Shown: positions 7,163 through 15,140, counted from the stretch's first letter. The stretch: DNA of 38,232 nucleotides from UBA2100 sp964399345 (GCA_964399345.1 CAYNQE010000005.1:1-38232), one strand, 5' to 3'. Notes: a model not told the origin generated them from the sequence alone. Numbers and translations: made by a program.

Positions 7163-8467
7163 ATGTTTAAAAATGCAGTTAAAGCGATCGTGATGGCGAT
7201 CATCATATTTGAAGCCAGGATTGTTCTGAAAAAGTACAAACCTCGTATAATTGCTGTAACTGGAAGTGTAGGTAAGACGAGTACTAAAGACGCTATTTAT
7301 TCAGCGCTTAGGAGCTCCCTTTTTATACGTAAAAGCAGGAAGAGTTTTAATAGTGAAATTGGAATTCCTATAACAATAATAGGATGTGATTCAGGATGGA
7401 ACAGTCCAGTCAAGTGGCTGAAGAATATCTTTGAAGGTCTTGCTCTTATCTTCCTACCCAACCATTACCCAAAGTGGCTTGTTTTAGAAGTTGGAACCGA
7501 TCACCCAGGAGACATTAAGGAGGTTGCAAAATGGCTAAAGCCTGAAGTAGTTGTCATAACCGCACTACCTGATGTTCCAGTTCACGTTGGAAATTTTAAA
7601 GATGCTTCTGAGGTTGTGAAGGAAAAGAAGGAGCTGGTTAAGGCAATGAGAAAGAATGGAGCCTTAGTCTTAGCAGGAGATGATAAGTTAACCGCAGCGC
7701 TTTCAAAAGAATTTCCTGATGCAAGTACGTATCTTTACGGTGTGGAGGCGCACAACGATGTGTCAGCCTCGAATATTAATTTTCAATATAAGGACGGCAA
7801 GCTGGATGGAATGAAGTTTCGTGTTGAAGAGAGCGGTTCTAGTATGCCAATTGAAATTAGAGACAGAGTGGGTCATCACCAGGTGTATCCAGTCCTCGCA
7901 GCATTTGCAGTAGCTCGCGCCTTAGACACAAGCCCGATTTCAGCAGCAAAAGCACTTGTGATTGAAAAAGGGCCAAATGGGAGGATGAAGATATTGAAAG
8001 GCTTTAATAGCACTACTCTTATAGACGATTCATATAATTCATCGCCTTCTGCAGTAAGGGCGGCCCTCACCACTCTCAAGAAGATTGAAGTTAGTGGAAA
8101 GAAGATTGCGGTCCTTGGAGATATGTTGGAGTTAGGTCGCTATAGTGCTGAGGCTCACAAAAAAGTGGGTGTTCAAGTTGCTGGCGTTGCAGATATTTTG
8201 GTTACTGTAGGAACAAGGGCAAAAGGAATAGTCGAGAGTGCAAAGAAGAACGGCTTTAGTCCGGCAAAAATATTTGAATTTAACGACGGAAAATCAAAAG
8301 AAGCTGGCAAGAAAGTAAGAGAACTGCTTGAGGAAGGTGATGTGGTGTTGCTTAAGGGGTCACAAACTGGAATACGATTGGAGAAGGCCATTCGAGAGCT
8401 TATGGAGGACCCTTCTCGTTCAAAGGAACTGCTTGTTCGACAAAACGAAGAATGGTTGCGAATCTAA
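7163..8467 (+). CDS. murF: UDP-N-acetylmuramoyl-tripeptide--D-alanyl-D-alanine ligase (MurF)
   Basis: It adds D-Ala-D-Ala to the UDP-MurNAc tripeptide, the last cytoplasmic step of the muropeptide. The 434-residue protein has the Mur ligase ATP-binding loop GSVGKTSTK at about residues 33-41, a central domain with LEVGTDHPGD, and the MurF-type DDSYNSSPSAV segment near residue 290. A hydrophobic helix precedes the ATP loop (about residues 5-20), so it may be membrane associated. It pairs with ddl at 36114, which supplies D-Ala-D-Ala. It lies 17 bases after ftsI and has its own -10 box, so it may be transcribed both from the cluster and by itself. Confidence 0.9.
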   Translation: MFKNAVKAIVMAIIIFEARIVLKKYKPRIIAVTGSVGKTSTKDAIYSALRSSLFIRKSRKSFNSEIGIPITIIGCDSGWNSPVKWLKNIFEGLALIFLPNHYPKWLVLEVGTDHPGDIKEVAKWLKPEVVVITALPDVPVHVGNFKDASEVVKEKKELVKAMRKNGALVLAGDDKLTAALSKEFPDASTYLYGVEAHNDVSASNINFQYKDGKLDGMKFRVEESGSSMPIEIRDRVGHHQVYPVLAAFAVARALDTSPISAAKALVIEKGPNGRMKILKGFNSTTLIDDSYNSSPSAVRAALTTLKKIEVSGKKIAVLGDMLELGRYSAEAHKKVGVQVAGVADILVTVGTRAKGIVESAKKNGFSPAKIFEFNDGKSKEAGKKVRELLEEGDVVLLKGSQTGIRLEKAIRELMEDPSRSKELLVRQNEEWLRI

Positions 8468-8484
8468 GGCTTTAGTAGTATATT
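8456..8484 (+). promoter_or_regulatory. Putative promoter of the 8491-8697 RNA
   Basis: TTGCGA at 8456-8461 (the end of murF), a 17-base spacer and TATATT at 8479-8484. Transcription would begin near 8491, just before a series of stems. Confidence 0.4.
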
Positions 8485-8490
8485 TCGGAT

Positions 8491-8697
8491 AGTAGTTTCC
8501 GCGCAGCCTCGAAACGCGCAGGACCTTTGCAGCACATTTCTTTGAGTGATTGGCTGATTGGGGGATTTATTTTTTAACTCGATGTACCACCGAAGACTTG
8601 TCCTGCAAAGGATCCATTCTAATTCGCCCTCTGGGCGAATAAATTCCGTCGATCACTTGCTTCCCCCGAAGCAGCTGTAAGTGATCGGCGGGGTTTT
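8491..8697 (+). ncRNA. Candidate structured non-coding RNA of about 207 nt
   Basis: The gap between murF and tRNA-Glu carries no convincing ORF but several strong pairings. CCTTTGCAG (8524-8532) pairs with CTGCAAAGG (8603-8611). GCAGGAC (8518-8524) pairs with GTCCTGC (8600-8606) and overlaps the first pairing, so the two exclude each other. ATTCGCCC/GGGCGAAT (8622-8640) forms a perfect 8-bp hairpin. The end is a 13-bp terminator. A promoter-like pair sits just upstream. It does not match what I remember of tmRNA, RNase P or SRP RNA. A 6S-type RNA is possible by size only. Its boundaries are inferred. Confidence 0.5.
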
Positions 8698-8698
8698 C
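8646..8698 (+). terminator. Long terminator hairpin of the candidate RNA
   Basis: A 13-bp stem with one G-U pair joins 8646-8658 and 8679-8691 (CCGTCGATCACTT with AAGTGATCGGCGG). It encloses a second small stem, GCTTC/GAAGC, and is followed by GG and TTTT. Confidence 0.8.
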
Positions 8699-8732
8699 TA
8701 TTTCCTGCAATTATGTAAGAATGTTGCCCACA

Positions 8733-8804
8733 GGTCCCATCGTCTAACGGTTAGGACATCGCCTTCTCAAGGCGGTAATCGGGGTTCGATTCCCCGTGGG
8801 ATCA
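8733..8804 (+). tRNA. tRNA-Glu (anticodon CTC)
   Basis: Acceptor GGTCCCA pairs with TGGGATC (one G-U). Anticodon stem TCGCC/GGCGG encloses loop TTCTCAA, anticodon CTC. T arm CGGGG-TTCGATT-CCCCG. The 3' CCA is not encoded. It reads GAG. Confidence 0.95.
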
Positions 8805-8808
8805 CAAA

Positions 8809-8836
8809 TTGAAACTTCCTATATCTATCATATACT
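8809..8836 (+). promoter_or_regulatory. msrB promoter, leaderless
   Basis: TTGAAA (8809-8814), a 16-base spacer and TATACT (8831-8836). The ATG follows six bases after the -10, so +1 should fall at or next to the start codon. The GAGGAC between them is then probably not a Shine-Dalgarno. Confidence 0.6.
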
Positions 8837-8842
8837 GAGGAC

Positions 8843-9202
8843 ATGAATTCAGAATTAGATAAAATCTCAAAAGGAGGAACAGAAGCTCCTTTTTCTGGAA
8901 AATACTTAGACACTAAGGATAGCGGTATGTATCACTGTGCCGTTTGCGGAAGTGAACTCTTTTCCTCTGAAAAGAAATTAGACTCAAGTAAGAGCACTCC
9001 TGGATTACAGGGATGGCCGTCCTTTACTGAACCCAAAGATAAAGAGAATGTAATTTTACGACCAGATGGTAATCGTACAGAAGTGCTTTGTAAGAACTGT
9101 GAGTCACACCTTGGGCACGTCTTTAAAGATATAGAAGAAGACGGTAAAACGTGTGATCATTACTGCATTAATAGTATTTCGTTAGATTTAAAGCATGAAT
9201 AG
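8843..9202 (+). CDS. msrB: Peptide methionine-R-sulfoxide reductase MsrB
   Basis: It reduces methionine-R-sulfoxide in proteins. The 119-residue protein has both zinc CxxC pairs (CAVC near residue 32 and CKNC near residue 93), the GWPSF segment, HLGHVF, and the catalytic Cys in HYCINS near residue 111. It is slightly shorter than the usual 130-150 residues and stands alone, without MsrA. No signal peptide is visible, so it should be cytoplasmic. A hairpin follows 13 bases after the stop. Confidence 0.93.
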   Translation: MNSELDKISKGGTEAPFSGKYLDTKDSGMYHCAVCGSELFSSEKKLDSSKSTPGLQGWPSFTEPKDKENVILRPDGNRTEVLCKNCESHLGHVFKDIEEDGKTCDHYCINSISLDLKHE

Positions 9203-9213
9203 GAGCTATATTT

Positions 9214-9244
9214 AAACGCCCCGCAAGTTTCCCTGCGAGGCGTC
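9214..9244. terminator. Hairpin terminator shared by msrB and the convergent gene
   Basis: ACGCC-CCGCA pairs with TGCG-AGGCGT around a short AGTTTCCC loop, with T-rich sequence on the plus side (CATTTTA) and on the minus side (TTTAAATATAGC). The minus-strand gene ends only four bases away, so it probably works both ways. Confidence 0.75.
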
Positions 9245-9247
9245 ATT

Positions 9248-9793
9248 TTATCTTTTTGTCACGAATACAACTTGATCGGACGCAAAATCTTTTTCCATCT
9301 GCTTTAGAGTTGAAACATTTAAGTCTCCCCCAGCTCCGTATACAGATATATACATATCTTCGCCGATATATATGGCCGCGTGCATAAAATAGCCATCATC
9401 AGAAAGCAGAAAGATCACTTCGCCAGAGTTAGGGTCACGGTCTTTGACAGACAGATTCCAATACTCCTCTAGTGATAGTTTGGATTCCCTTTTCACACCC
9501 GCTACCAATTCTGCAAAGGCACAACAATCAAACTCCATATTCTCCTTTGCGTGGTAATCGCGTAGATAAATAAGCAGAGCTTTCTCAAGTTGCTCTGTAA
9601 GAATTGCGTCGGTCACCTGTTGCTCTTCGTTAACAAACAGGATTTCAATTTCCGAATGGGTTGGGAATTTTTCTTGCAGGTTGAAGCCAACCAATTTATC
9701 CTCTATTACTGTCAGCAGGAGTTGTACCTCACCAGTCCAGCCGCACTCCTGCTCAAGGGCGACCGTACGCGGGTCAACGATTAGTGATATCAT
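9248..9793 (-). CDS. NlpC/P60-like papain-fold protein, 181 aa
   Basis: I assign only a fold-level call. Residues 88-97 (FDCCAFAELV) resemble the DCSGLV active-site stretch of NlpC/P60 proteins. H138 in MHAAIYIG resembles the catalytic His strand (HVGIYIG). Candidate nucleophile is C90 or C91. The order Cys then His about 48 residues later fits NlpC/P60. The first 85 residues are unassigned. No signal peptide or membrane helix is visible, so a cytoplasmic amidase, acyltransferase or toxin-like role is as likely as wall hydrolysis. AAAGGA sits eight bases before the ATG. It stands alone with its own terminator. Confidence 0.6.
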   Translation of the reverse strand: MISLIVDPRTVALEQECGWTGEVQLLLTVIEDKLVGFNLQEKFPTHSEIEILFVNEEQQVTDAILTEQLEKALLIYLRDYHAKENMEFDCCAFAELVAGVKRESKLSLEEYWNLSVKDRDPNSGEVIFLLSDDGYFMHAAIYIGEDMYISVYGAGGDLNVSTLKQMEKDFASDQVVFVTKR

Positions 9794-9858
9794 CGCTTAG
9801 TTCCTTTCATTTTCTATTTGAAAAGTACCACAACAATTTTACTATGTAAATAATTCTG

Positions 9859-9940
9859 TGCCGGGAGAGGGACTTGAACCCTCAAGCCTTGCGGCACACG
9901 ATTTTGAGTCGTGCATGTTTACCAATTTCATCATCCCGGC
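9859..9940 (-). tRNA. tRNA-Leu (anticodon CAA)
   Basis: On the minus strand acceptor GCCGGGA pairs with TCCCGGC. Anticodon stem CACGA/TCGTG encloses CTCAAAA, anticodon CAA. A long class II variable arm and a GAGGG-TTCAAGT-CCCTC T arm follow. CCA is not encoded. It reads TTG. Confidence 0.95.
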
Positions 9941-10020
9941 TTATGCGGCGCATTGTACACGATTTTTGGGTTACACGCAGTATATTTCCACCTATACACA
10001 CAAGGGTTAAATATCCCCTG

Positions 10021-10029
10021 TGTTATAAT
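10021..10029 (+). promoter_or_regulatory. Extended -10 of parB, leaderless
   Basis: TGT-TATAAT with seven bases to the ATG at 10037, so +1 would coincide with the start codon. This also settles the parB start. Confidence 0.6.
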
Positions 10030-10036
10030 ATCTTCA

Positions 10037-11011
10037 ATGACATCTGAATTTTATAACAATTCAATATTCTGGGTTGAGGTTGGTAGAATTCAGCCAAACC
10101 CTTTTCAACCCCGTAAAGAGTTTGATCAAGATGCACTTCAAAGTCTTTCTGAATCTATTCGTCAGTATGGAATATTGCAACCTCTTGTTGTAACAAGAAA
10201 AGAAATTGAAAGACCAGACGGGGGAATCACAGTTGAATATGAACTTATCGCGGGAGAGAGAAGACTGCGAGCTTCAAAGATGGCAAATGTTTCGCAAGTT
10301 CCTGTACTCATCCGAAGTTCAGAAGACTCAGATAATGTAAAACTTGAATTAGCGATAATAGAAAATCTTCAAAGAGAAGACCTTAACCCGGTGGATCGCG
10401 CCTTAGCGTTTCGCCAATTGGTGGACAATTTTAAACTAAAGCACTCAGAGATTGCTAATAAGGTTGGAAAAAGCAGGGAATATGTTTCCAACTCCTTAAG
10501 AATTCTCGCTCTGCCAGATGATATGCAGAAGGCGGTTATCGGAGGAGTTATCACAGAAGGGCACACCCGTCCTCTTTTAATGCTCTCAGGGCGTGAGGAG
10601 CAACAGGTTGCCCTATTTATGGAGATATCAGAAAGGAGTCTAACGGTACGAGAAACAGAGAAAATAGCACGCAGTATTGCAACTGATCGCGCTCGGAAGC
10701 AGGATTTACCAACAGATATGGAACTTCTTGAAAGAGCGCTCACCGAGCATCTTGGGACTCGTGTTCAAATTGAAACAAGAAAAAACGGAGGAAAGGTCCA
10801 CATAGACTTTTTTGTTCAAAATGATATTGAAAGATTACTAAATATAGTTAGTAGCTCTGAAAGTATTTCTTCGAAGAGCGATGCAGGAATTCCTTCTCCG
10901 CTTTCAAAATTTGTAACTAATTCACAGGAAGAGCCAGTAATTGAGGTTGAAGTAGTTGAAGAGGAAGACGATGATGAGGATCTATACTCTCTAAGTAATT
11001 TTGCAGTTTAA
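10037..11011 (+). CDS. parB: Chromosome partition protein ParB
   Basis: ParB binds parS sites and spreads along DNA as a CTP-dependent clamp. The 324-residue protein has the N-terminal ParB/Srx domain with NPFQPRKEF, the CTP-binding box G73-E74-R75-R76, a central HTH (KHSEIANKVGKSREYVSN), and a linker and C-terminal region ending in a very acidic tail (VEVVEEEDDDEDLY). The frame is open to 9911, but that part overlaps tRNA-Leu, while ATG 10037 follows an extended -10 box by seven bases. No parA lies in the window. Its stop overlaps the stop of the convergent RSH gene by four bases. Confidence 0.94.
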   Translation: MTSEFYNNSIFWVEVGRIQPNPFQPRKEFDQDALQSLSESIRQYGILQPLVVTRKEIERPDGGITVEYELIAGERRLRASKMANVSQVPVLIRSSEDSDNVKLELAIIENLQREDLNPVDRALAFRQLVDNFKLKHSEIANKVGKSREYVSNSLRILALPDDMQKAVIGGVITEGHTRPLLMLSGREEQQVALFMEISERSLTVRETEKIARSIATDRARKQDLPTDMELLERALTEHLGTRVQIETRKNGGKVHIDFFVQNDIERLLNIVSSSESISSKSDAGIPSPLSKFVTNSQEEPVIEVEVVEEEDDDEDLYSLSNFAV

Positions 11012-12573
11012 GAACCTTCTTTTTGTAGATACGACTTAATGTGCCGTTTTGCAAGAGAAGTCTTTGCAAGAGAAATCCATTTTCTGTTTGGATGAGACTT
11101 ATCACTCGTCATAATTTCCACAACATCCCCGTTTTTTAAACTAGAACTTAGGGCAGCCAATTTACCGTTAACTTTAGTTCCAGACATATGATCTCCGACA
11201 TCTGAATGAATCGCGTAGGCAAAATCAATTGGACTTGAATCCATTGGAAGATCGATAACATCTCCACGAGGAGTGAATACGAAAACTCGGTGAGTAAAGA
11301 AGTCACTTTTCATTCCTTGCAGGAAAGACCTCGGATCATTGGAACCCTGGGTTTCCGTAATGTTTTTTATCCAATCAGGGGTGTCCCCATCAGTGTACGT
11401 TTTCTTTTCCCCAGACACCGACTTTCCCTGTCCTTCCATCCATAGGCGAGCAGGGATAAACTGACGTATCCAGTTAACTGCACTGTTTTTAGACGAAGAT
11501 TGCTTTGCGACTCCTTTGTACGAGAAGTGGGAGGCAATACCAAATTGCGCCTCATCATGCATTTTCTGTGTTCGTATTTGAAGTTCTATAATACCGCCTT
11601 CATTAGTGTGTACTGTTGTGTGTATACTTTTATACCCATTAGGTTTAGGAAAGGCAATATAGTCCTTTACTCTTCCTGGTAGTGGTCGCCACTCTCCGTG
11701 GACTAATCCTAGAACTGTGTAGCAGTCTGAAACGGAGTCTACAATTATTCGCAGCGCCCATATATCAAACACTTTTGTTACGTCCCAGTCTTTCCTTTCC
11801 AATTTTCTGAAGAAACTATAAAGACCTTTCACTCTGTTTTTTGTGTTAAATTTCTTAACTCCGTATTCACCAATTTTTCTTCGTATGTTGTTTTGAATTC
11901 GCTCCAATTTTTTTACATCGTCGCCGCCTGCGTCTTTGAAGATCTTAGCGACCTTTTTATATTCTTCTGGGTATGCATGGGGAAAGACGGCATCTTCCAG
12001 TTCTCTTTTCATAAGTCCCATTCCAAGACGGTCGGCAATCGGTGCGTAGATTTCCAGTGTTTCGTGTGCGATTCTTTCCCTTTTGTCCTTTCGAGGTACG
12101 TGCTCGAGAGTTAGAGCATTGTGCCTACGGTCTGCTAATTTAATGATCATTACTCGAACATCTTCAGAGGTTGCAGCAAAAAGCTTGCGCAAGCTCTCTG
12201 CGTGTCTTTGTACTCCTTGATAGCGCACGCGCCCTAGTTTTGTTACGCCTGCTACCAGATCTCGAACGTCTTCGCTTAACTCTCCTGCAATAGCCTCAGG
12301 GAGCATGTCGCTATCTTCTAGCGCGTCGTGTAGGAGTCCTGCGGATACAATAGTTGGGCCCATTCCGATTTTTGCCAAATACTCGGCAGTTGCAACTACG
12401 TGGTTTAGGTAGGGCTCTCCTGAATACCGTTTTTGCCCGCGGTGTGCTACTTTTGCAAGATCATAGGCACGGGAAATAAACTCGACTTCCTTCTTATCAG
12501 AAAGGTTCATTAAGTTCAAAATATTTTGCAATGCCTGAGGCACGGCCTTTTTTTGTGCTACAAAGGAAGGCAT
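11008..12573 (-). CDS. rsh: RelA/SpoT homologue (bifunctional (p)ppGpp synthetase/hydrolase)
   Basis: The enzyme makes and degrades the alarmone (p)ppGpp. The 521-residue protein has the HD hydrolase domain (H44-R45, H82-D83, then ED at 86-87, and IIKLADRRHN). The synthetase domain follows (RVKDYIAFPKPNGYKSIH, then ELQIRT) and then a TGS domain (VFTPRGDVIDLP, with FAYAIHSDVG). The HD motifs and the synthetase signature look intact, so both activities are plausible. The helical, zinc-finger and ACT domains of full-length RSH proteins (about 700-750 residues) are missing, as in other compact genomes. A TACCAT -10-like box lies seven bases before the start, and topA ends 30 bases upstream. Confidence 0.93.
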   Translation of the reverse strand: MPSFVAQKKAVPQALQNILNLMNLSDKKEVEFISRAYDLAKVAHRGQKRYSGEPYLNHVVATAEYLAKIGMGPTIVSAGLLHDALEDSDMLPEAIAGELSEDVRDLVAGVTKLGRVRYQGVQRHAESLRKLFAATSEDVRVMIIKLADRRHNALTLEHVPRKDKRERIAHETLEIYAPIADRLGMGLMKRELEDAVFPHAYPEEYKKVAKIFKDAGGDDVKKLERIQNNIRRKIGEYGVKKFNTKNRVKGLYSFFRKLERKDWDVTKVFDIWALRIIVDSVSDCYTVLGLVHGEWRPLPGRVKDYIAFPKPNGYKSIHTTVHTNEGGIIELQIRTQKMHDEAQFGIASHFSYKGVAKQSSSKNSAVNWIRQFIPARLWMEGQGKSVSGEKKTYTDGDTPDWIKNITETQGSNDPRSFLQGMKSDFFTHRVFVFTPRGDVIDLPMDSSPIDFAYAIHSDVGDHMSGTKVNGKLAALSSSLKNGDVVEIMTSDKSHPNRKWISLAKTSLAKRHIKSYLQKEGS

Positions 12574-12603
12574 TTAACTAATGGTACGGCATCCTTGCTC
12601 TTT

Positions 12604-14766
12604 TTACAATTTGTGTGGGTTGTGATTGGGACAAGTTTTGTCGCTACATCTCTCTGGGATTGTTTTTGTACCCTCCATCATTAGTCTTTTACACATAGGA
12701 CAGTTCTTACCTGTAGGCTTTGTTTTTATCGCCAGTTTACACTCTGGGTAGTTTGAGCAGCTGTAAAATGCTCCAAAACGTCCATGTCTTTCAATTAATT
12801 CTCCGTCTTTACAATCAGTACACTTAACTCCTGTTGAGTTAAGAGTGTGATCTTGTTTTATATATTTACATTTAGGATATCTGTCGCAGGAAATAAACAT
12901 ACCAAAACGTCCTTCACGTTCTACTAACTTTCCTGGCTCTTGCTTACTCCTTGAAGAGGGTTCTCCGCATAGAGGACACGGTTCTCCAATCTCTTTTGGA
13001 GGCTCGATTATACTCCCGTCGTCCTTTCTTGCTCCGTGGCATTCTGGAAAGGTTGCACAACTCATGAATTTTCCATTCTTTGATAGTTTCCAAACCATTT
13101 CCTTTTTACAGATAGGACAATCAAATTCTTTATCTACCGGACCAAGGTTTGTTAGTTTAGGTATATCTTCTTTTGAGTCAACTTCTTTTAGGAAGGGCTT
13201 GTAGAAATCCGTTAGAGTTTTTTTGTAGGTTCTTTTTCCTTCGGCAATTTCATCGAGTTCAGTTTCCATCTCAGCCGTAAAGTCGTCTCCAACGTAATGT
13301 GCAAAATGTTCTTCCAAGAAGGAGCTAACAACGTCTCCAGTGTCAGTTGGTAGTAGAGTTTTTCCTTCTTTGTTCACGTAGCCCCGAGTTGCAAGAGTCC
13401 TCATAATTGCAGCGTACGTACTTGGTCGTCCAATACCACGTTTTTCTAGTTCTTTAATTAATCCTGCTTCAGTGTATCGGGGAAGTGGTTGTGTTTCCTT
13501 TCCAAGAGCATCAACTGACTTAGGAGTTAGTGAACCTCCTTCTTTAACACTTGGAAGTTGAACATCTTCACCCTTTGCTGAAGGGTCTGCTTTTAACCAC
13601 CCGTCTTTAATTACGCGTGATCCAGTGACAGTAAAGTTAGGAACATCCTTATGGTCAACACTTGCTGTAATCTTGGTTCTCGCAATTTGTGCATCAATCA
13701 TTTGACTTGCAACAGTTCGTGACCATATTAGAGAGTAGAGCCGTTTTTGCTCTTCTGTTCTTCCTACACTTAGCTTTGCAATATTAGTTGGGCGAACGGC
13801 TTCGTGTGCTTCTTGTGCAGACTTTGATTTAGTTTTGTATTCTCTGAGTTCCAGATGATCCTTACCGTACTCAGATGCTACTACTGAAGATATTTGACCG
13901 ATAGCTTGTTTTGAAAGAGTCGGACTATCTGTACGCATGTAGGTGATGTGTCCTGCTTCGTAGAGTTTTTGTGCGATACCCATTGTTCTTGAAGGTGCGT
14001 AGCCAAGACGGGAACTGGCCGCTTGTTGAAGAGTCGAAGTGGTAAAGGGTGCTTTAGGGGAGCGTTTTGCAGCAGTTTCTTTTACGGATTCAATTGTCCA
14101 AGAGTTTTTCTTTGCGTTTTTTACAATATTGTCAGCATCCTTTTGTGTTTTTGGCTCTTCCACACATGTAAGAGACACATCTTTGGTTTCCGCTGTAATT
14201 ACCCAGAACTTTTCTGGAATGAACGCGCGAATTTCACGCTCACGTTCCATTATTATTCTCAAAGCAGGGGACTGAACTCGGCCGGCTGAAAGTCCGTAGC
14301 GAACTTTTTTCCAGATTAATCCAGAAAGGTCATAACCTACAAGACGGTCTAGCACCCTTCTTGCCTCTTGAGCCTCTCTTAGATTATCGTCAATTAAACG
14401 AGGATCCTTTAAAGCCTCCTGCACTGCGTCCTTTGTAATTTCGTTGAAAACAATTCTTTTAGGGGATTTAAGTTTCAGCACTTCCTTAAGGTGCCATGCT
14501 ATGGCCTCACCTTCTCGGTCGGGGTCAGTTGCTAGAATAACCTCGTCTGATTTCTTAGCTATTTTAGTTAACTCAGAAATTACTTCCATCTTTAGAGGAA
14601 CGACTTCGTAATTAGGCTTAAAGCCCTTTTCAATGTCGATTGCCTTCTTGTTATTCTTAGGTAAGTCTCGAACGTGTCCAACACTTGCTCGCACAGTAAA
14701 GCCCTCTCCGAGATACTTCTCGATTGTTTTTGCTTTTGCGGGGCTTTCTACAATTACAAGCTTCAT
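12604..14766 (-). CDS. topA: DNA topoisomerase I
   Basis: A type IA topoisomerase that relaxes negative supercoils. In the 720-residue protein the TOPRIM domain starts at LVIVESPAKAKTIEKYLG (residues 3-20) and carries DPDREGEA at about 81-88. The catalytic Tyr is Y276 in ITYMRTDSP. The C terminus carries four zinc-finger repeats (CPIC, CPLC, CTDC, CPMC, each followed by a second Cys pair). The order TOPRIM, gate, zinc fingers is standard. A weak TG-TAACTG element lies nine bases before the ATG. It may be cotranscribed with the RSH gene 30 bases downstream. Confidence 0.96.
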   Translation of the reverse strand: MKLVIVESPAKAKTIEKYLGEGFTVRASVGHVRDLPKNNKKAIDIEKGFKPNYEVVPLKMEVISELTKIAKKSDEVILATDPDREGEAIAWHLKEVLKLKSPKRIVFNEITKDAVQEALKDPRLIDDNLREAQEARRVLDRLVGYDLSGLIWKKVRYGLSAGRVQSPALRIIMEREREIRAFIPEKFWVITAETKDVSLTCVEEPKTQKDADNIVKNAKKNSWTIESVKETAAKRSPKAPFTTSTLQQAASSRLGYAPSRTMGIAQKLYEAGHITYMRTDSPTLSKQAIGQISSVVASEYGKDHLELREYKTKSKSAQEAHEAVRPTNIAKLSVGRTEEQKRLYSLIWSRTVASQMIDAQIARTKITASVDHKDVPNFTVTGSRVIKDGWLKADPSAKGEDVQLPSVKEGGSLTPKSVDALGKETQPLPRYTEAGLIKELEKRGIGRPSTYAAIMRTLATRGYVNKEGKTLLPTDTGDVVSSFLEEHFAHYVGDDFTAEMETELDEIAEGKRTYKKTLTDFYKPFLKEVDSKEDIPKLTNLGPVDKEFDCPICKKEMVWKLSKNGKFMSCATFPECHGARKDDGSIIEPPKEIGEPCPLCGEPSSRSKQEPGKLVEREGRFGMFISCDRYPKCKYIKQDHTLNSTGVKCTDCKDGELIERHGRFGAFYSCSNYPECKLAIKTKPTGKNCPMCKRLMMEGTKTIPERCSDKTCPNHNPHKL

Positions 14767-14826
14767 AGGCGCAACAGTTACATGACTTTAGGAAAAATGC
14801 AAAATTTGAAAAGGATTAGTGGGGAA

Positions 14827-14854
14827 TTGACATATTGGATATTAGTGGTAGTTT
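14827..14854 (+). promoter_or_regulatory. Possible promoter of the small-ORF locus
   Basis: TTGACA (14827-14832), a 16-base spacer and TAGTTT (14849-14854). The -35 is perfect and the -10 weak. Transcription would start near 14862, about 20 bases before the 21-codon ORF. Confidence 0.35.
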
Positions 14855-14881
14855 GAAGATTGCTAACCGAGAGGATATTTA

Positions 14882-14947
14882 ATGTCGATCAAGTCAATTC
14901 TACTAAACGTCTACCGTTTCCCGTTGCCTGCATCTTGGTGCTGTTGA
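14882..14947 (+). CDS. Possible leader peptide, 21 aa
   Basis: ATG to TGA gives MSIKSILLNVYRFPLPASWC plus a final Cys, so the last three residues are Trp-Cys-Cys. GAGAGGA lies seven to eight bases upstream at the right distance for a ribosome site. Its stop lies inside a 16-base near-palindrome (14943-14958), and a second, better Shine-Dalgarno and a 40-residue ORF follow 45 bases on. This resembles an attenuation leader or one half of a small-protein pair. At this length chance cannot be excluded. Confidence 0.4.
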   Translation: MSIKSILLNVYRFPLPASWCC

Positions 14948-14958
14948 CAATTGTCGAC
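14943..14958. repeat. Near-palindrome GTTGACAATTGTCGAC
   Basis: The 16 bases are self-complementary except for one T-G position. It overlaps the stop of the 21-codon ORF and precedes the 40-residue membrane-protein ORF by 34 bases. It could be an operator or a short RNA stem. Confidence 0.5.
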
Positions 14959-14992
14959 GGAACCAATTTTTTCATGAACTAAGGAGGAAATT

Positions 14993-15115
14993 ATGTTCAG
15001 TTTGAAGCGAATCCCGTGGATTGTTGCGGGGGTCCTAGCTATGGTATTTCTCGCCACGATCGTCGGCGCGATAATTATAATGGCTGCACCATCCGGCTCC
15101 GTGTACATTTATTGA
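14993..15115 (+). CDS. Small membrane protein, 40 aa
   Basis: No family recognised. A near-perfect Shine-Dalgarno, AAGGAGG, lies five bases before ATG, and a GC-rich hairpin follows six bases after TGA, so the reading frame is neatly framed as a gene. The product begins MFSLKRIPW, has one hydrophobic helix at about residues 9-31 (IVAGVLAMVFLATIVGAIII) and ends PSGSVYIY. A single-helix inner-membrane peptide fits small stress proteins and type I toxins. No antisense RNA was identified. It is the best-supported gene in the 14.8-15.15 kb gap. Confidence 0.65.
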   Translation: MFSLKRIPWIVAGVLAMVFLATIVGAIIIMAAPSGSVYIY

Positions 15116-15121
15116 TTTGAA

Positions 15122-15140
15122 GCCCGCACCTGTTGCGGGC
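15122..15140 (+). terminator. Hairpin after the 40-aa ORF
   Basis: GCCCGCA/TGCGGGC with loop CCTGT. No run of T follows at once (CTCAAACTATTT). It may also serve dprA, which ends at 15147 from the other side. Confidence 0.6.

Noticed and set aside
9911..10036. N-terminal extension of parB
   Set aside because: It overlaps tRNA-Leu and crosses the TGT-TATAAT box. ATG 10037 gives the normal ParB start.
14911..15108. Minus-strand ORF of 65 codons
   Set aside because: It is opposite the 40-residue ORF, which has a near-perfect Shine-Dalgarno and a terminator. The minus frame has neither.
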